64,000 bases of DNA from JAPLUA01 sp964625855 (GCA_964625855.1 CAZVFC010000009.1:124001-188000), one strand, 5' to 3'. Shown: positions 27,857 to 36,205, counted from the first letter of the stretch. Notes: a model not told the origin generated them from the sequence alone. Program-made: numbers and translations.

Positions 27857-29395
27857 CTATGCCGGGCGTCTGAATTTGCGCACCGGCTCGATCGTCTTCG
27901 GGCGTGCCTTGGGCACCAGAACGATCGGGCACCCTTCGTAGCCAAACGCGGCGCGCATCTGGTCCGCAAGATACTTCTTGTATTGCGCCGAGAACAGGTC
28001 GTCGCGGCTGACGAACAGCAGAAACGTTGGCGGCGACTGCTTCACCTGCGTGGCGTAGAAGAACTTCAAGCGATGGCCGCGGTCGCTCACGGGCTGGCGG
28101 CGCTCCACTGCATCGTGCAAGGTGCGATTCAGGATGGCCGTCGGGATCGTCTGCTGCAACTGCGCCGCGACGTAGCGCACCGCTTCAAGCAGGCGATCCA
28201 GGTGGAAGCCTGACTTCGCCGAAGTGAAGATCACCGGTGCGTAATCCAAGAAGAACAAGCGTTCCTGCACCCACTCGCCGAACTCGGACAGCGTTGTCAT
28301 GACGTTCGGCCCGCGTTGGCTCTCCTTCTTCTGGCGCCGCTCGATTTCATCCTTGCGCGCCTGGCGCACGGCCTCGTCCATTAAGTCCCATTTGTTCACC
28401 ACCACGATGCAGGCCTTGCGGTCCTCGACGATCCGGTCCGCGACTTTCTTGTCTTGCTCGGTGATGCCGGCCTCCGCGTCCAGAACGAGGATGGCGATGT
28501 CGCAGCGGGCGATGGAATCCTCGGCGCGTTTAACGCTGAAGAACTCTATCGAGTCGTTGACCTGCCGCGTCTTGCGCAGCCCGGCCGTGTCAATCAGCAC
28601 GTAGGTTTGTCTTACGCCCTCCGTTTCCACCTCGAACGGCACATCCACCGCGTCGCGGGTCGTGCCGGGAACCGGGCTGACCACCACCCGCTCGGACTGC
28701 GTGAGCGCGTTGATGATCGAGGACTTGCCCACATTCGGACGGCCGACAATGGCGAGTTTGAGCGGGGCAGGGGGGAGGGAATGGTCCGTGGTCCGTGGTG
28801 CGTCTTCCGTCTTCCGTCCTCCGTCCTCCGTCCTCTGTCCTCCGTCCTCCGTCTTCCGTCCTCCGTCCTCCGTCAACGGGCTGCCGACGACCGGCAGCAA
28901 CGCCGTCGCCGCATCCATGAGGGGTTCGATGCCATCACCGTGAATGGCGCTGACAGGGAGGATCTTGTCGAAGCCGAGTTCCGAGAACTCCAACGCCCCG
29001 GTCTCGGCGCGGTATGTGTCCACCTTGTTGACCGCCACCAACACCGGCTTGCCGCTGTGGCGCAATCGCGCCGCCGCCTCGCGATCCAGTGGCACGACGC
29101 CCTCCTGCACATTCACCACGAGGATGATGACATTGGCGGCCTCGATGGCGAGCTCCACCTGATCAAGGGCCGCCCTGACAATCACGTCGTCTGCCTTCTC
29201 TCGGCGCAGGAGGCCGATGCCGCCAGTGTCCACCAAGGTGAACGGGCGTCCGCGCCACTCCGCTTCCGCGCTGATGCGGTCGCGCGTCACCCCCGGCTGG
29301 TCATGGACGATGGCGATGCGTCGGCCAACAATCCGGTTGAACAGCGCCGACTTGCCGACGTTTGGCCGGCCAACGATGGCAATCAGACCGGGCAT
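27857..29395 (-). CDS. der: Ribosome assembly GTPase Der (EngA) with repeat-encoded linker
   Basis: 512 residues, about 20-70 longer than typical Der. Two G domains: GRPNVGKSALFNRI, DTGGIGLL, NKVD in the first, and GRPNVGKSSIINAL, DTAGLRKT, NKWD in the second. The KH-like C-terminal domain follows (FFYATQVKQSPPTFLLFVS). Der drives maturation of the 50S subunit. The inter-domain linker (about residues 175-205) consists of the heptapeptide TEDGGRK repeated with small changes, encoded by a heptanucleotide array, where most Der proteins have a short acidic linker. Domain motifs are intact, so the protein should work. Confidence 0.95.
   Translation of the reverse strand: MPGLIAIVGRPNVGKSALFNRIVGRRIAIVHDQPGVTRDRISAEAEWRGRPFTLVDTGGIGLLRREKADDVIVRAALDQVELAIEAANVIILVVNVQEGVVPLDREAAARLRHSGKPVLVAVNKVDTYRAETGALEFSELGFDKILPVSAIHGDGIEPLMDAATALLPVVGSPLTEDGGRKTEDGGQRTEDGGRKTEDAPRTTDHSLPPAPLKLAIVGRPNVGKSSIINALTQSERVVVSPVPGTTRDAVDVPFEVETEGVRQTYVLIDTAGLRKTRQVNDSIEFFSVKRAEDSIARCDIAILVLDAEAGITEQDKKVADRIVEDRKACIVVVNKWDLMDEAVRQARKDEIERRQKKESQRGPNVMTTLSEFGEWVQERLFFLDYAPVIFTSAKSGFHLDRLLEAVRYVAAQLQQTIPTAILNRTLHDAVERRQPVSDRGHRLKFFYATQVKQSPPTFLLFVSRDDLFSAQYKKYLADQMRAAFGYEGCPIVLVPKARPKTIEPVRKFRRPA
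28783..28873. repeat. Heptanucleotide tandem array inside der
   Basis: Thirteen consecutive 7-bp units: two GGTCCGT, GGTGCGT, then ten units of the form C(C/T)TC(C/T)GT, mostly CCTCCGT and CTTCCGT. Because 7 is not a multiple of 3 the array cycles through the frames every 21 bp and reads, on the minus strand, as an acidic heptapeptide repeat without a stop. Confidence 0.95.
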
Positions 29396-29685
29396 GGGCA
29401 GAATCGCTCCGTAAGATTCATATTCATCCGAGCAGGAGACGATAAGAGAAAGCGCGCGGCGAAGCCATTAGAAAACCGCTTGAACCGCCGAACGTAGCGC
29501 CCAGTGGATCAAGCCGGTCGGCAGGGGAATCCGCCGGCAGCGCCGTTTCGCCCCCGGCCATTATGGCGTGAACCCTTGTGGCAGACGCCAAACCCAGCAT
29601 CAGCGCCGCCGTCGCTACCCCAAAGCTATGGCGAAAGGCTCTCTATCAGTATCTCCCGGAATCGTCCCGCGCTGCGAAGATTTAT

Positions 29686-29765
29686 CGCAGAGACGCAAAG
29701 GATCGCGGAGGAACGCAGAGGCAAAGGTCACTTTGCGTATCTCTGCGTATCTCTGCGTCTCTGCG
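29686..29765. repeat. Imperfect inverted repeat of CGCAGAG-type units
   Basis: The left arm (29686-29726) is made of CGCAGAGACGCAAAG-like units. The right arm (29731-29765) is their reverse complement, CTCTGCGTATCTCTGCGTAT-like. The arms are separated by 4 bp and could form a long hairpin with 9-10 bp internal periodicity. I recall similar elements, often mis-annotated as AETQR-rich proteins, from many environmental genomes. Confidence 0.8.
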
Positions 29766-30210
29766 TTAAACCGGGTCCCGATTTGGTTGCGGCTCGGCCG
29801 CGCTGTGATGTAACCACAAAGAACGCAAAGAGCAGTACAGAGAGGGGCATTCATCTACACTCCTGTTTATCCAATCGCACGCACCCACTATTATCGGCCC
29901 CGCTCCGCAGTCAGGCTCGCTCGTCCCTCGCTCGCCTCGACTGCTCCGCTCTGCCCCTGAGCTCACTGACCTGGGGGGCGGACCGAGCGGAACCCCGCGT
30001 AGTCGTACCGGCGTTTCTACCGCATCCGCTGGCCGTGAGGTGACTCGCCACCGTGCTGCGAGTGCACCATACTCGTGGCGTGGGAAGATTCGGGCAAGCT
30101 GCGGGTCCGCCCAGTTTGTGCGAAACACGGCCCCCCCCTCCTGGTGCACTGGGGCCTAAGCCCGGTAACGGGCCGATCCCCGGCTGTCTCGCCTCGTGTA
30201 CAAGCGATGC

Positions 30211-30297
30211 ACACCGGAGGTACACCGGATGTACACCGGAAAATCCCTTGTGCATCCGGTGTACCTCCGGTGTACCTCCGGTGTACCTCCGCTGTAC
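30211..30297. repeat. 11-bp tandem repeats in inverted arrangement
   Basis: Left: three units ACACCGGAGGT, ACACCGGATGT, ACACCGGAAAA (30211-30243). Right: four units ATCCGGTGTAC, CTCCGGTGTAC twice, CTCCGCTGTAC (30254-30297), the reverse complement of the left series. The whole could fold back on itself, and the period is close to one helical turn. Confidence 0.9.
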
Positions 30298-30351
30298 TCA
30301 GCGCGAAGGGCCGGAGAATCGTGCGGTTCGGTCCGAAATGAACTCGAAGTC

Positions 30352-30585
30352 TGCGGTTTTGCTGAAAGGTTACACGGCGTGATCGCTACCAGCCGTGTAA
30401 GTTATTCGTATCACGGTGGTTGTAGTTCGCGAATTGAGCACGGCGAGGTAATCCTTCGGCGAATCCGCTCTGGGTGTCGTTCTCGTCGTCGTCCTCCTCG
30501 TGCTCGATTGGGCTCCTTTCGATTACGATTACGAGGACGACGACGAGGACGATGAGTTGCGGCTTTGCCGAGGGGTTACGCGGCG
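30352..30585. repeat. Composite repeat: three copies of a 28-bp element plus long inverted arms
   Basis: Copies: A 30352-30379 (+), B 30441-30468 (-), C 30558-30585 (+), of the consensus TGCGG-YTTTGCYGARRGGTTAC-NCGGCG. Between B and C lie further complementary arms: CTCGTCGTCGTCCTCCTCGT near 30485 and ACGAGGACGACGACGAGGAC near 30530. Thus 30441-30585 forms one long imperfect hairpin. It ends 11 bp from the stop of the minus-strand TPR gene and could act as its terminator. Confidence 0.75.
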
Positions 30586-30596
30586 ACTTTGCCGGG

Positions 30597-31367
30597 TTAG
30601 CCGAGCTTGCGGAGCAGGCCCCTGGCGCGGCGGACCCAGACGCGGTCACGCCGGCGCTGGAAGGCCGGGCCGTGGGCGTCGTCAGCCAACACCTCATTGA
30701 CCTGCGCTCGGGCGAGGTCGGTTTGGGTGCGGGCGAGGTAGAGTTCGGCGAGCTGGACCTTGGCGCGGGGGTAGGAATGGCCTTCGGTGACGTGCTGCCA
30801 GAGTGCCAGGGCGGCGTCGGTTTCGCCCAGGGCGGTTAGCGTCTCCGCCAGGGCCATTTGCGAGTAGCCGTAGTCGTGTTTGGGATTTTCAGTGACGACC
30901 CCTTCCAGGAGCGGACGGGCCTCTGCGGGGCGCTTTTGGCGCAGCAGGCATTGGCCCAGATGCGCGCGGGTATCAATGTCCTGCGGCTCGCGTTCGAGCG
31001 CGGCGCGGTAGCTGGCCTCGGCCTTGTCGAGCTTGCCCTGCTGGAAGTAGAGGTCGCCGAGCTGCCCGTGATGGTGTGCCTTGTCGAGGTAATGAATCTT
31101 GGACTGAAGCTCCTTGATACGGCGGCGGTCAAAGGCGCCGGGCAGCTCGAATCCGCGCGTGGCGGACGGCGCGGCCCGATAGACCGCGAAGTAGTAAAAC
31201 AGCGCCGAAATCCCCCAGCCGATGAAGATGAAGATGGCCCAAATCCATTCCCGGCGGCGGACGGCGTCAATGAGCATCCAGAGTTGGAAGATGGAGACCA
31301 GCGCCCACCAGGGATTGCTGAGCCAGTAGTCGAGACTCGACAGGTTTGTGAGCAGGGATGCCAGCAT
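30597..31367 (-). CDS. TPR-repeat membrane protein
   Basis: 256 residues from ATG 31367 (ATG 31391 is an alternative). Two membrane segments at the N-terminus (WWALVSIFQLWMLIDAV, WIWAIFIFIGWGISALFYYFAV) resemble a PLDc_N-like anchor. About five TPR units follow, for example GQLGDLYFQQGKLDKAEASY and AHLGQCLLRQKRPAEARPLL and MALAETLTALGETDAALALW. TPRs mediate protein contacts; here they would face the cytoplasm. No further role can be assigned. Confidence 0.8.
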   Translation of the reverse strand: MLASLLTNLSSLDYWLSNPWWALVSIFQLWMLIDAVRRREWIWAIFIFIGWGISALFYYFAVYRAAPSATRGFELPGAFDRRRIKELQSKIHYLDKAHHHGQLGDLYFQQGKLDKAEASYRAALEREPQDIDTRAHLGQCLLRQKRPAEARPLLEGVVTENPKHDYGYSQMALAETLTALGETDAALALWQHVTEGHSYPRAKVQLAELYLARTQTDLARAQVNEVLADDAHGPAFQRRRDRVWVRRARGLLRKLG

Positions 31368-31607
31368 GGCCACGGAAGGTAAGCGCGGCAAAGGCTGGTG
31401 GCAATGCGGAAGCGGTAATCTCCTTGCTCTGACTGCTGAAATGGGTGCAGGCCCGCAGCCGGCGAAGGCAGTCCGTCACCATGCGCGATCGTCTTGGTTC
31501 GACTCGCCTCAGTCGTCTTCCCGGCCGGGGCGAACAAATCCAGCACCAAACGGCTCCGACCGGGCGTCTCTTGATACCACCACCGCTCTCGGCAATCGGG
31601 ACCTGCG

Positions 31608-31717
31608 CGGAGCGCGGCTGTCCTCAGCCGCAGCACGTGCGTAAGGCGGCGGCTCTCGGGACAACGGGGCAGGTCCGCATTGTCGGGGCTGCTGCGGCTG
31701 AGGACAGCCGCGCTCCG
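31608..31717. repeat. REPIN-like double palindrome
   Basis: Two identical 28-bp arms in inverted orientation (31608-31635 and 31690-31717) are separated by 54 bp. Each arm contains its own hairpin, GCGGCTG-TCCT-CAGCCGC, preceded by CGGAGC. This is the layout of a REPIN: two REP singlets facing each other. It lies in the 433-bp gap between the divergent TPR and glyoxalase-family genes, which holds no gene. A related element with compensating stem changes is at 55043-55128. Confidence 0.85.
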
Positions 31718-31800
31718 GCGGCGGTGTCGAGGTGCGCTTGCTCCGACCGGGCATTCCGGACGGCTATTGCCTTGAGCCGATTTCGCGCTATCGTGAGCCG

Positions 31801-32202
31801 ATGAGCAAGGCCAAGAGACTGTTGCACACACGCTATCGCGTGGACGACCTGGAACGGACGGTCCGGTTCTACCGGGACGTACTGGGTCTGGAGGAGGTTC
31901 GCCGGCACAAGTCACCGCGCGGCTCGGAGCTCGTGTTCCTGAAGGCGTCGAGCAGCGAGGAACTCATCGAGCTTTGCTGTTATCCGGCCAGCGGCCCCGT
32001 TCAGGTGCAGCCCGACCTAACTCACCTGGCCTTCGAAGTGGACAGCCTGGAGGAGTTTGGCCGGCACCTGGCTGGGCTGGGCCTGAAGTACTCAGACGGC
32101 CCGCATCTCAACCCGGACGGAGGCGGCATCGCCTTTATTGACGCGCCGGAGGGCTACGAGATCGAGCTCATACAGATGGGCAAGCCCGGCGCCGGCCGCT
32201 GA
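31801..32202 (+). CDS. Glyoxalase/VOC family protein (lactoylglutathione lyase-like)
   Basis: 133 residues from ATG 31801, the start matching the family N-terminus KRLLHTRYRVDDLERTVRFY. The four expected metal ligands are present: His in LLHTRYRV, Glu in ELIELCCY, His in LTHLAFEVD and Glu in GYEIELIQMG. Length and spacing fit glyoxalase I (GloA), which isomerises the methylglyoxal-glutathione hemithioacetal to lactoylglutathione. Other VOC activities are possible. The gene is 57 bp upstream of folP in the same direction. Confidence 0.82.
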   Translation: MSKAKRLLHTRYRVDDLERTVRFYRDVLGLEEVRRHKSPRGSELVFLKASSSEELIELCCYPASGPVQVQPDLTHLAFEVDSLEEFGRHLAGLGLKYSDGPHLNPDGGGIAFIDAPEGYEIELIQMGKPGAGR

Positions 32203-32259
32203 ACTCAGCATGGCGACGCCTGGAACACAGTCCCCGGCCCGGTTCCGGCACTGGCTCAG

Positions 32260-33117
32260 ATGATACTGCGGGCCCGCCAGTTTGAATTTGTCTTCCCGCG
32301 CCCGGCGCTGGTCATGGGCATCGTGAACGTGACCCCGGACTCGTTCTTCGACGGGGGACGCTTCCTGCATCCGCAAGCCGCAGTGGCCCACGCCCTGCAA
32401 CTGGTCGAGCAGGGCGCCGAAATCCTGGACATCGGGGGGGAATCCACCCGCCCGGGGGCTTTGCCGGTGACGGAGGCGGAAGAAATGGGCCGCGTCCTGC
32501 CGGTCATCGAGCGGCTCGCGGGGCGCGTCAGCGTGCCCATCTCGATTGACACCGTCAAACCCAGCGTCGCCAGCGCGGCCCTGGCGGCCGGGGCCAGCAT
32601 CGTGAACGACGTATCCGCCAATCGCGACGACGACGCCATGTGGCGGATCGTGGCCGATGCCCACGCCGGCTACGTCTGCATGCATATGCAGGGGACGCCG
32701 CAAACCATGCAGGCCAACCCGGTGTATCTTGATGTCGTGCGTGAGATCGGCGAGTTTTTTGAGGAGCGGCTGAAACGACTCTGCGATTGCGGAGTGAGCC
32801 GCGAACAGGTAATATTAGACCCCGGGATCGGCTTTGGAAAGACGCTCGACCACAATTTGCAGTTGCTTGCGGCCGTGTACGGTTTTACAACGTTTGGGCG
32901 CCCATTGCTGGTGGGTGTGTCGCGCAAGTCGTTTATCGGGAAGCTGCTGGGCGCGGAGGTGGCGGCGCGGTTGCCGGCTGCCCTGGCGTGCGCGTCTCAG
33001 GCCGTCGCCGCGGGCGCGCGCATCATCCGCGCGCATGACGTGGCGGAGACCGTGCAGGCAGTGCGAATGACCGAAGCGATCCTGGCGAAGCAAGATACAA
33101 AATGTGGGAAGTGCTAA
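32260..33117 (+). CDS. folP: Dihydropteroate synthase
   Basis: 285 residues. All signatures are present: MGIVNVTPDSFFDGGRF (substrate loop), EILDIGGESTRPGA, IVNDVSANRD, ILDPGIGFGKTLDHN and GVSRKSFIGKLLG. It condenses p-aminobenzoate with dihydropterin pyrophosphate in folate synthesis; it is the sulfonamide target. Its last 16 bases overlap the start of cdaA, giving translational coupling with the c-di-AMP genes. Confidence 0.95.
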   Translation: MILRARQFEFVFPRPALVMGIVNVTPDSFFDGGRFLHPQAAVAHALQLVEQGAEILDIGGESTRPGALPVTEAEEMGRVLPVIERLAGRVSVPISIDTVKPSVASAALAAGASIVNDVSANRDDDAMWRIVADAHAGYVCMHMQGTPQTMQANPVYLDVVREIGEFFEERLKRLCDCGVSREQVILDPGIGFGKTLDHNLQLLAAVYGFTTFGRPLLVGVSRKSFIGKLLGAEVAARLPAALACASQAVAAGARIIRAHDVAETVQAVRMTEAILAKQDTKCGKC

Positions 33118-33980
33118 AGACCGTTTGGCGTCTGGGTTCCGTGCTGGAGATTCTCATCCTCGCGGTAGCCATGTATGGCGCCCTGCGCTTCGTCCGCGGC
33201 ACGCGCGGCGCGCCGGTGGTGACGGGCTTCTTGTTCGTCCTGATGACCCTGGTGCTGGTGAGCTTTCTGCTCAACCTGCGGGTGTTGCAGTTCCTGCTGG
33301 GAGGCTTCTCCGCGTTCTTCATCCTGGCCGTGCTGGTTATATTCCAGCCCGAGCTGCGCCGCATGCTGGCCGAGGTGGGGAACCTGCCGCTGTTTGCCAC
33401 CACGCACGAGCAGCGCGAGAACATTGAAGTCATCATCCAAACGGTGGAGCGCCTGGCCGACGTGCGCATCGGCGCCCTCATCGCCATCGAACAGTCCATC
33501 CAGCTCCAGGAGGCGGTGGAGTCGGGCCTGCCGGTGGATTGCGAGGCCACGCCGGAGATGCTGGAAACCATCTTCTTTCCCAACAACGCCATCCATGACG
33601 GCGGGGTCATCATCAAAGGCGACCGCATCGCTTTCGCCGCCTGCATCTTCCCCCTCACCCAGCGGCAGGACCTCCACAAATCCCTCGGCACCCGCCACCG
33701 CGCGGCCATCGGCCTGAGCGAGGAGACCGACGCCGTGATCGTGGTGGTTTCGGAGGAAACCGGCTCGATTTCCTACGCCTACAAAGGCCAGTTCGTGCGT
33801 GGGGTGACCCTGGAGGAGTTGCGCGCGTTTCTGACCTCGGTCCTGCTGAATCCCGTCCGCTCCCGGAACTGGCTGAACTGGCTTCGCACCTGGAGGAACG
33901 AGCGGCTGAAGTCGGGACCGGTGGCCGTGCCCAAAGCACAGGAGGCCCCCACGGCAAACACCAGCGCGGCCGGCAAATGA
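33102..33980 (+). CDS. cdaA: Membrane diadenylate cyclase CdaA
   Basis: 292 residues. Three membrane helices at residues ~10-80 are followed by VIFQPELRRMLAEVG and the DAC domain. Catalytic motifs: NAIHDGGVII (D166, the DGA motif in the variant DGG) and GTRHRAAIGLSE (RHR at 198-200). It makes c-di-AMP from two ATP at the inner membrane. The order cdaA-cdaR-glmM is that of Firmicutes, where CdaR and GlmM modulate the cyclase. The last ~30 residues are a poorly conserved tail (PVAVPKAQEAPTANT). Confidence 0.93.
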   Translation: MWEVLKTVWRLGSVLEILILAVAMYGALRFVRGTRGAPVVTGFLFVLMTLVLVSFLLNLRVLQFLLGGFSAFFILAVLVIFQPELRRMLAEVGNLPLFATTHEQRENIEVIIQTVERLADVRIGALIAIEQSIQLQEAVESGLPVDCEATPEMLETIFFPNNAIHDGGVIIKGDRIAFAACIFPLTQRQDLHKSLGTRHRAAIGLSEETDAVIVVVSEETGSISYAYKGQFVRGVTLEELRAFLTSVLLNPVRSRNWLNWLRTWRNERLKSGPVAVPKAQEAPTANTSAAGK

Positions 33981-34414
33981 TTAAGCTCCTGCGCCATTTG
34001 TTTGTTGACGACTTCCTGCTCAAGCTCTTGTCGCTAGTGCTGGCGCTCCTGTTCTGGTTGACCGTCTCCTTCGCGATTCAGGAGAAGCAAGGCTCGCCGG
34101 CCCCGGTGCTCAGATCGGTCCCCGAGGTCCGCTCATTCTCCAATCTGCCCGTCGTCGTGATGTCCTCGGCCTCGGACGTGCGGAATTTCAAGGTCAGTCC
34201 CAACCAGGTCGAGGTTACCGTCCGGGGCGACTCCGTCCTGCTCCAGAGCCTCCACAGCAAAGAAATCCGGGTCATGGTGGATTTGACCGGCATCGAGGCA
34301 GCCGAGAATCTCCGCAAGCGAATCGAAGTCTCCACGCCGGCGGGCGTCACCCTGGTCAGCGTCCGACCGGAAGAAGTGGAAGTGATCATCCCCTCCAAAT
34401 CCTCAGTCCCGTGA
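33977..34414 (+). CDS. cdaR: YbbR-domain protein, CdaR-like
   Basis: 145 residues: a short cytoplasmic start, one membrane helix (LKLLSLVLALLFWLTVSFA), then a single YbbR domain outside (SNLPVVVMSSASDVRNFKVS to VRPEEVEVIIP). Firmicute CdaR has several YbbR repeats, so this is a minimal version. It overlaps cdaA by 4 bases (ATGA) and glmM by 4 bases (GTGA). CdaR regulates the cyclase CdaA in Gram-positives; the role here is inferred from context. Confidence 0.85.
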   Translation: MIKLLRHLFVDDFLLKLLSLVLALLFWLTVSFAIQEKQGSPAPVLRSVPEVRSFSNLPVVVMSSASDVRNFKVSPNQVEVTVRGDSVLLQSLHSKEIRVMVDLTGIEAAENLRKRIEVSTPAGVTLVSVRPEEVEVIIPSKSSVP

Positions 34415-35793
34415 CACCTCCCAAGAAGATCTTTGGCACTGACGGGGTCCGCGGCACCGCCAATATCGAACCGGTCACCGCCGAGACCGCGCTCAAGGTG
34501 GGTCGCGCCGCCGGGCATGTGTTCAAGCGCCTCGAACGCCAGTCTCGCAGCCGCGGCCGGCATAAGATTGTTCTCGGCAAAGACACGCGGCTTTCGGGTT
34601 ACATGCTCGAGAATGCGCTGTCCTCCGGCATCCTTTCCATGGGCGTGGACGTGCTGTTCATCGGCCCGCTGCCCACGCCCGGCGTCGCCTACGTCACCCG
34701 CAGCCTCCGGGCCGATGCGGGCATGGTCATCACGGCCTCCCACAACCCCTATGATGACAACGGCATCAAGTTCTTCCGCGCCGACGGCTACAAACTGGAT
34801 GACCGGATCGAGCACCAAATTGAGAGCCTGGTCTTTAGCGGTGAGATTGAGACGATCCGCCCCACGGCGGACGAGGTGGGCAAGGCGGTGCGCATTGACG
34901 ACGCGCTGGGCCGCTATATCGAATACGCCAAGTCCTCCTTCCCGCGCGGCATGACGCTCGAGGGGCTGCGCATCGTGGTGGATTGCGCCCACGGCGCCGC
35001 CTACAAATCCACCCCCTGTGTCCTGCGCGAGTTAGGCGCGGAGGTGATCGTCTATGGCAACCAGCCCGACGGCAAGAACATCAACAAGGACTGCGGCTCG
35101 ATGCATCCTGCGCTCATGTGCCAGAAGATCTGGGAGCACCGCGCCGACCTGGGCCTTGCGCACGACGGCGACGCCGACCGCGTCCTCCTCTGCGACGAGA
35201 ATGGCAAGCTGATTGACGGCGACGACATCATGGCGGTCGCCGGCCTGGACATGCTGACCCAAGGGACACTGGCGAAAAAGACGCTGGTGAGCACGCTCAT
35301 GAGCAACGCCGGTCTGGAGGCCGCCATGGCTGCGGCGGGCGGAAAGGTGGTGCACACCAGCGTTGGAGACCGGTACGTGATTGATGAAATGCTGCGCCAC
35401 GGATACAACCTCGGGGGCGAGCAGAGCGGCCACATGATTTTCCGCGACTACAGCAGCACGGGCGACGGGCTGGTCGCCGCCCTGCAGATCATGCGCATCA
35501 TGAAATCCAAAGACCTGCCGCTGTCCAAACTCGCTCAGTGCTGGACCCGGTTCCCGCAACTGGTCACCAACATCGTCGTCCGCGAAAAGCGCCCCATTGA
35601 CCAACTCGAGAAAGTGGGCGACCTCGTGGCGGAGGCCGAGCGGGAACTCAAGCCCCAGGGCGGGCGTGTCTTCCTCCGCCATTCCGGCACGGAACCCAAA
35701 GTGCGCCTGCTCGTCGAGGGTCGCGACCCGGCCGCACTGGAGAAGTGGGCGAGGAAGATCTCCGAAGTCATCAAGGTGCAGATCGGCGCCTGA
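34411..35793 (+). CDS. glmM: Phosphoglucosamine mutase
   Basis: 460 residues starting at GTG 34411, which overlaps the cdaR stop. Motifs: FGTDGVRG at the start, active-site phosphoserine S110 in ITASHNPYDDNGIKFF, metal loop in LAHDGDADRVLL, sugar-binding GEQSGHMIF and phosphate-binding RHSGTEPKVRL. It converts glucosamine-6-phosphate to glucosamine-1-phosphate for peptidoglycan and LPS. It is the last gene of the folP-cdaA-cdaR-glmM run; in Bacillus and Listeria GlmM binds and inhibits CdaA. Confidence 0.95.
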   Translation: MTPPKKIFGTDGVRGTANIEPVTAETALKVGRAAGHVFKRLERQSRSRGRHKIVLGKDTRLSGYMLENALSSGILSMGVDVLFIGPLPTPGVAYVTRSLRADAGMVITASHNPYDDNGIKFFRADGYKLDDRIEHQIESLVFSGEIETIRPTADEVGKAVRIDDALGRYIEYAKSSFPRGMTLEGLRIVVDCAHGAAYKSTPCVLRELGAEVIVYGNQPDGKNINKDCGSMHPALMCQKIWEHRADLGLAHDGDADRVLLCDENGKLIDGDDIMAVAGLDMLTQGTLAKKTLVSTLMSNAGLEAAMAAAGGKVVHTSVGDRYVIDEMLRHGYNLGGEQSGHMIFRDYSSTGDGLVAALQIMRIMKSKDLPLSKLAQCWTRFPQLVTNIVVREKRPIDQLEKVGDLVAEAERELKPQGGRVFLRHSGTEPKVRLLVEGRDPAALEKWARKISEVIKVQIGA

Positions 35794-35881
35794 TCCGACT
35801 GTCTCGCGGCTGGGGCGGCGGCCTGAGTCACGTCCCTGGTCACTCGCGCCGTCCGGAGGAGCCCGCCGGGATCGTCACTCC

Positions 35882-36205
35882 TTATTCCTGAGCAATGGGA
35901 GCCGTGGCTTTGCAGTCGCCGCACAGGAACTGATGTCCATCGAAAAAGGCTCTGAACGCGCGCATGCGGCATCCGCATCGGTCGCAAAACTCGTAAACCT
36001 CCAGCGGGTCCAGCTTAACGGCTATCCACACCCGGCCATGGGCCCGGCGCACCAGCTCAATTTGCTCGGCCACCCGGTCTCCCACATAGTCAAAGACCCT
36101 TGCCCGCGTGCGGTCTTCCGTGAACTCCCAATTGGTGGCGGTCCCGGACAGATACAGCCCGTCGTCATTTACGATTAACACCTTGACCGCCAAGCGATCA
36201 TTCAT
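35882..36205 (-). CDS. Small protein with zinc-ribbon-like Cys pairs, hypothetical
   Basis: 107 residues from ATG 36205 (ATG 36214 also possible). The first half is a beta-rich domain (KVLIVNDDGLYLSGTATNWEF, RVFDYVGDRVAEQIELV). The second half has two CxxC pairs, EFCDRCGCRM and FLCGDCKA, that would bind zinc. It might be a small nucleic-acid or adaptor protein. No named family is recognised. It converges with glmM and is probably a single gene. Confidence 0.62.
   Translation of the reverse strand: MNDRLAVKVLIVNDDGLYLSGTATNWEFTEDRTRARVFDYVGDRVAEQIELVRRAHGRVWIAVKLDPLEVYEFCDRCGCRMRAFRAFFDGHQFLCGDCKATAPIAQE

Larger units (their letters stand above)
29396..30596. other. 1.2 kb repeat-rich intergenic region, no gene
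   Basis: Between der and the TPR protein gene there is no frame with believable protein character; translations such as AETQRIAEERRG are those of the CGCAGAG-type repeat. The region holds three distinct repeat structures listed separately (29686-29765, 30211-30297, 30352-30585) and otherwise featureless sequence. Confidence 0.7.

Noticed and set aside
29504..30043. 179-codon plus frame in the der-TPR gap
   Set aside because: It translates the CGCAGAG-type inverted repeat (AETQRIAEERRG), a known kind of false ORF.
30211..30297. Possible CRISPR array
   Set aside because: Units are 11 bp, contiguous and without unique spacers; other arrays in the window are likewise gapless. No cas genes are seen.
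30836..31915. 359-codon minus frame overlapping the TPR gene
   Set aside because: A different frame from the TPR protein, Ser/Pro/Arg-rich, running across the REPIN; a shadow.
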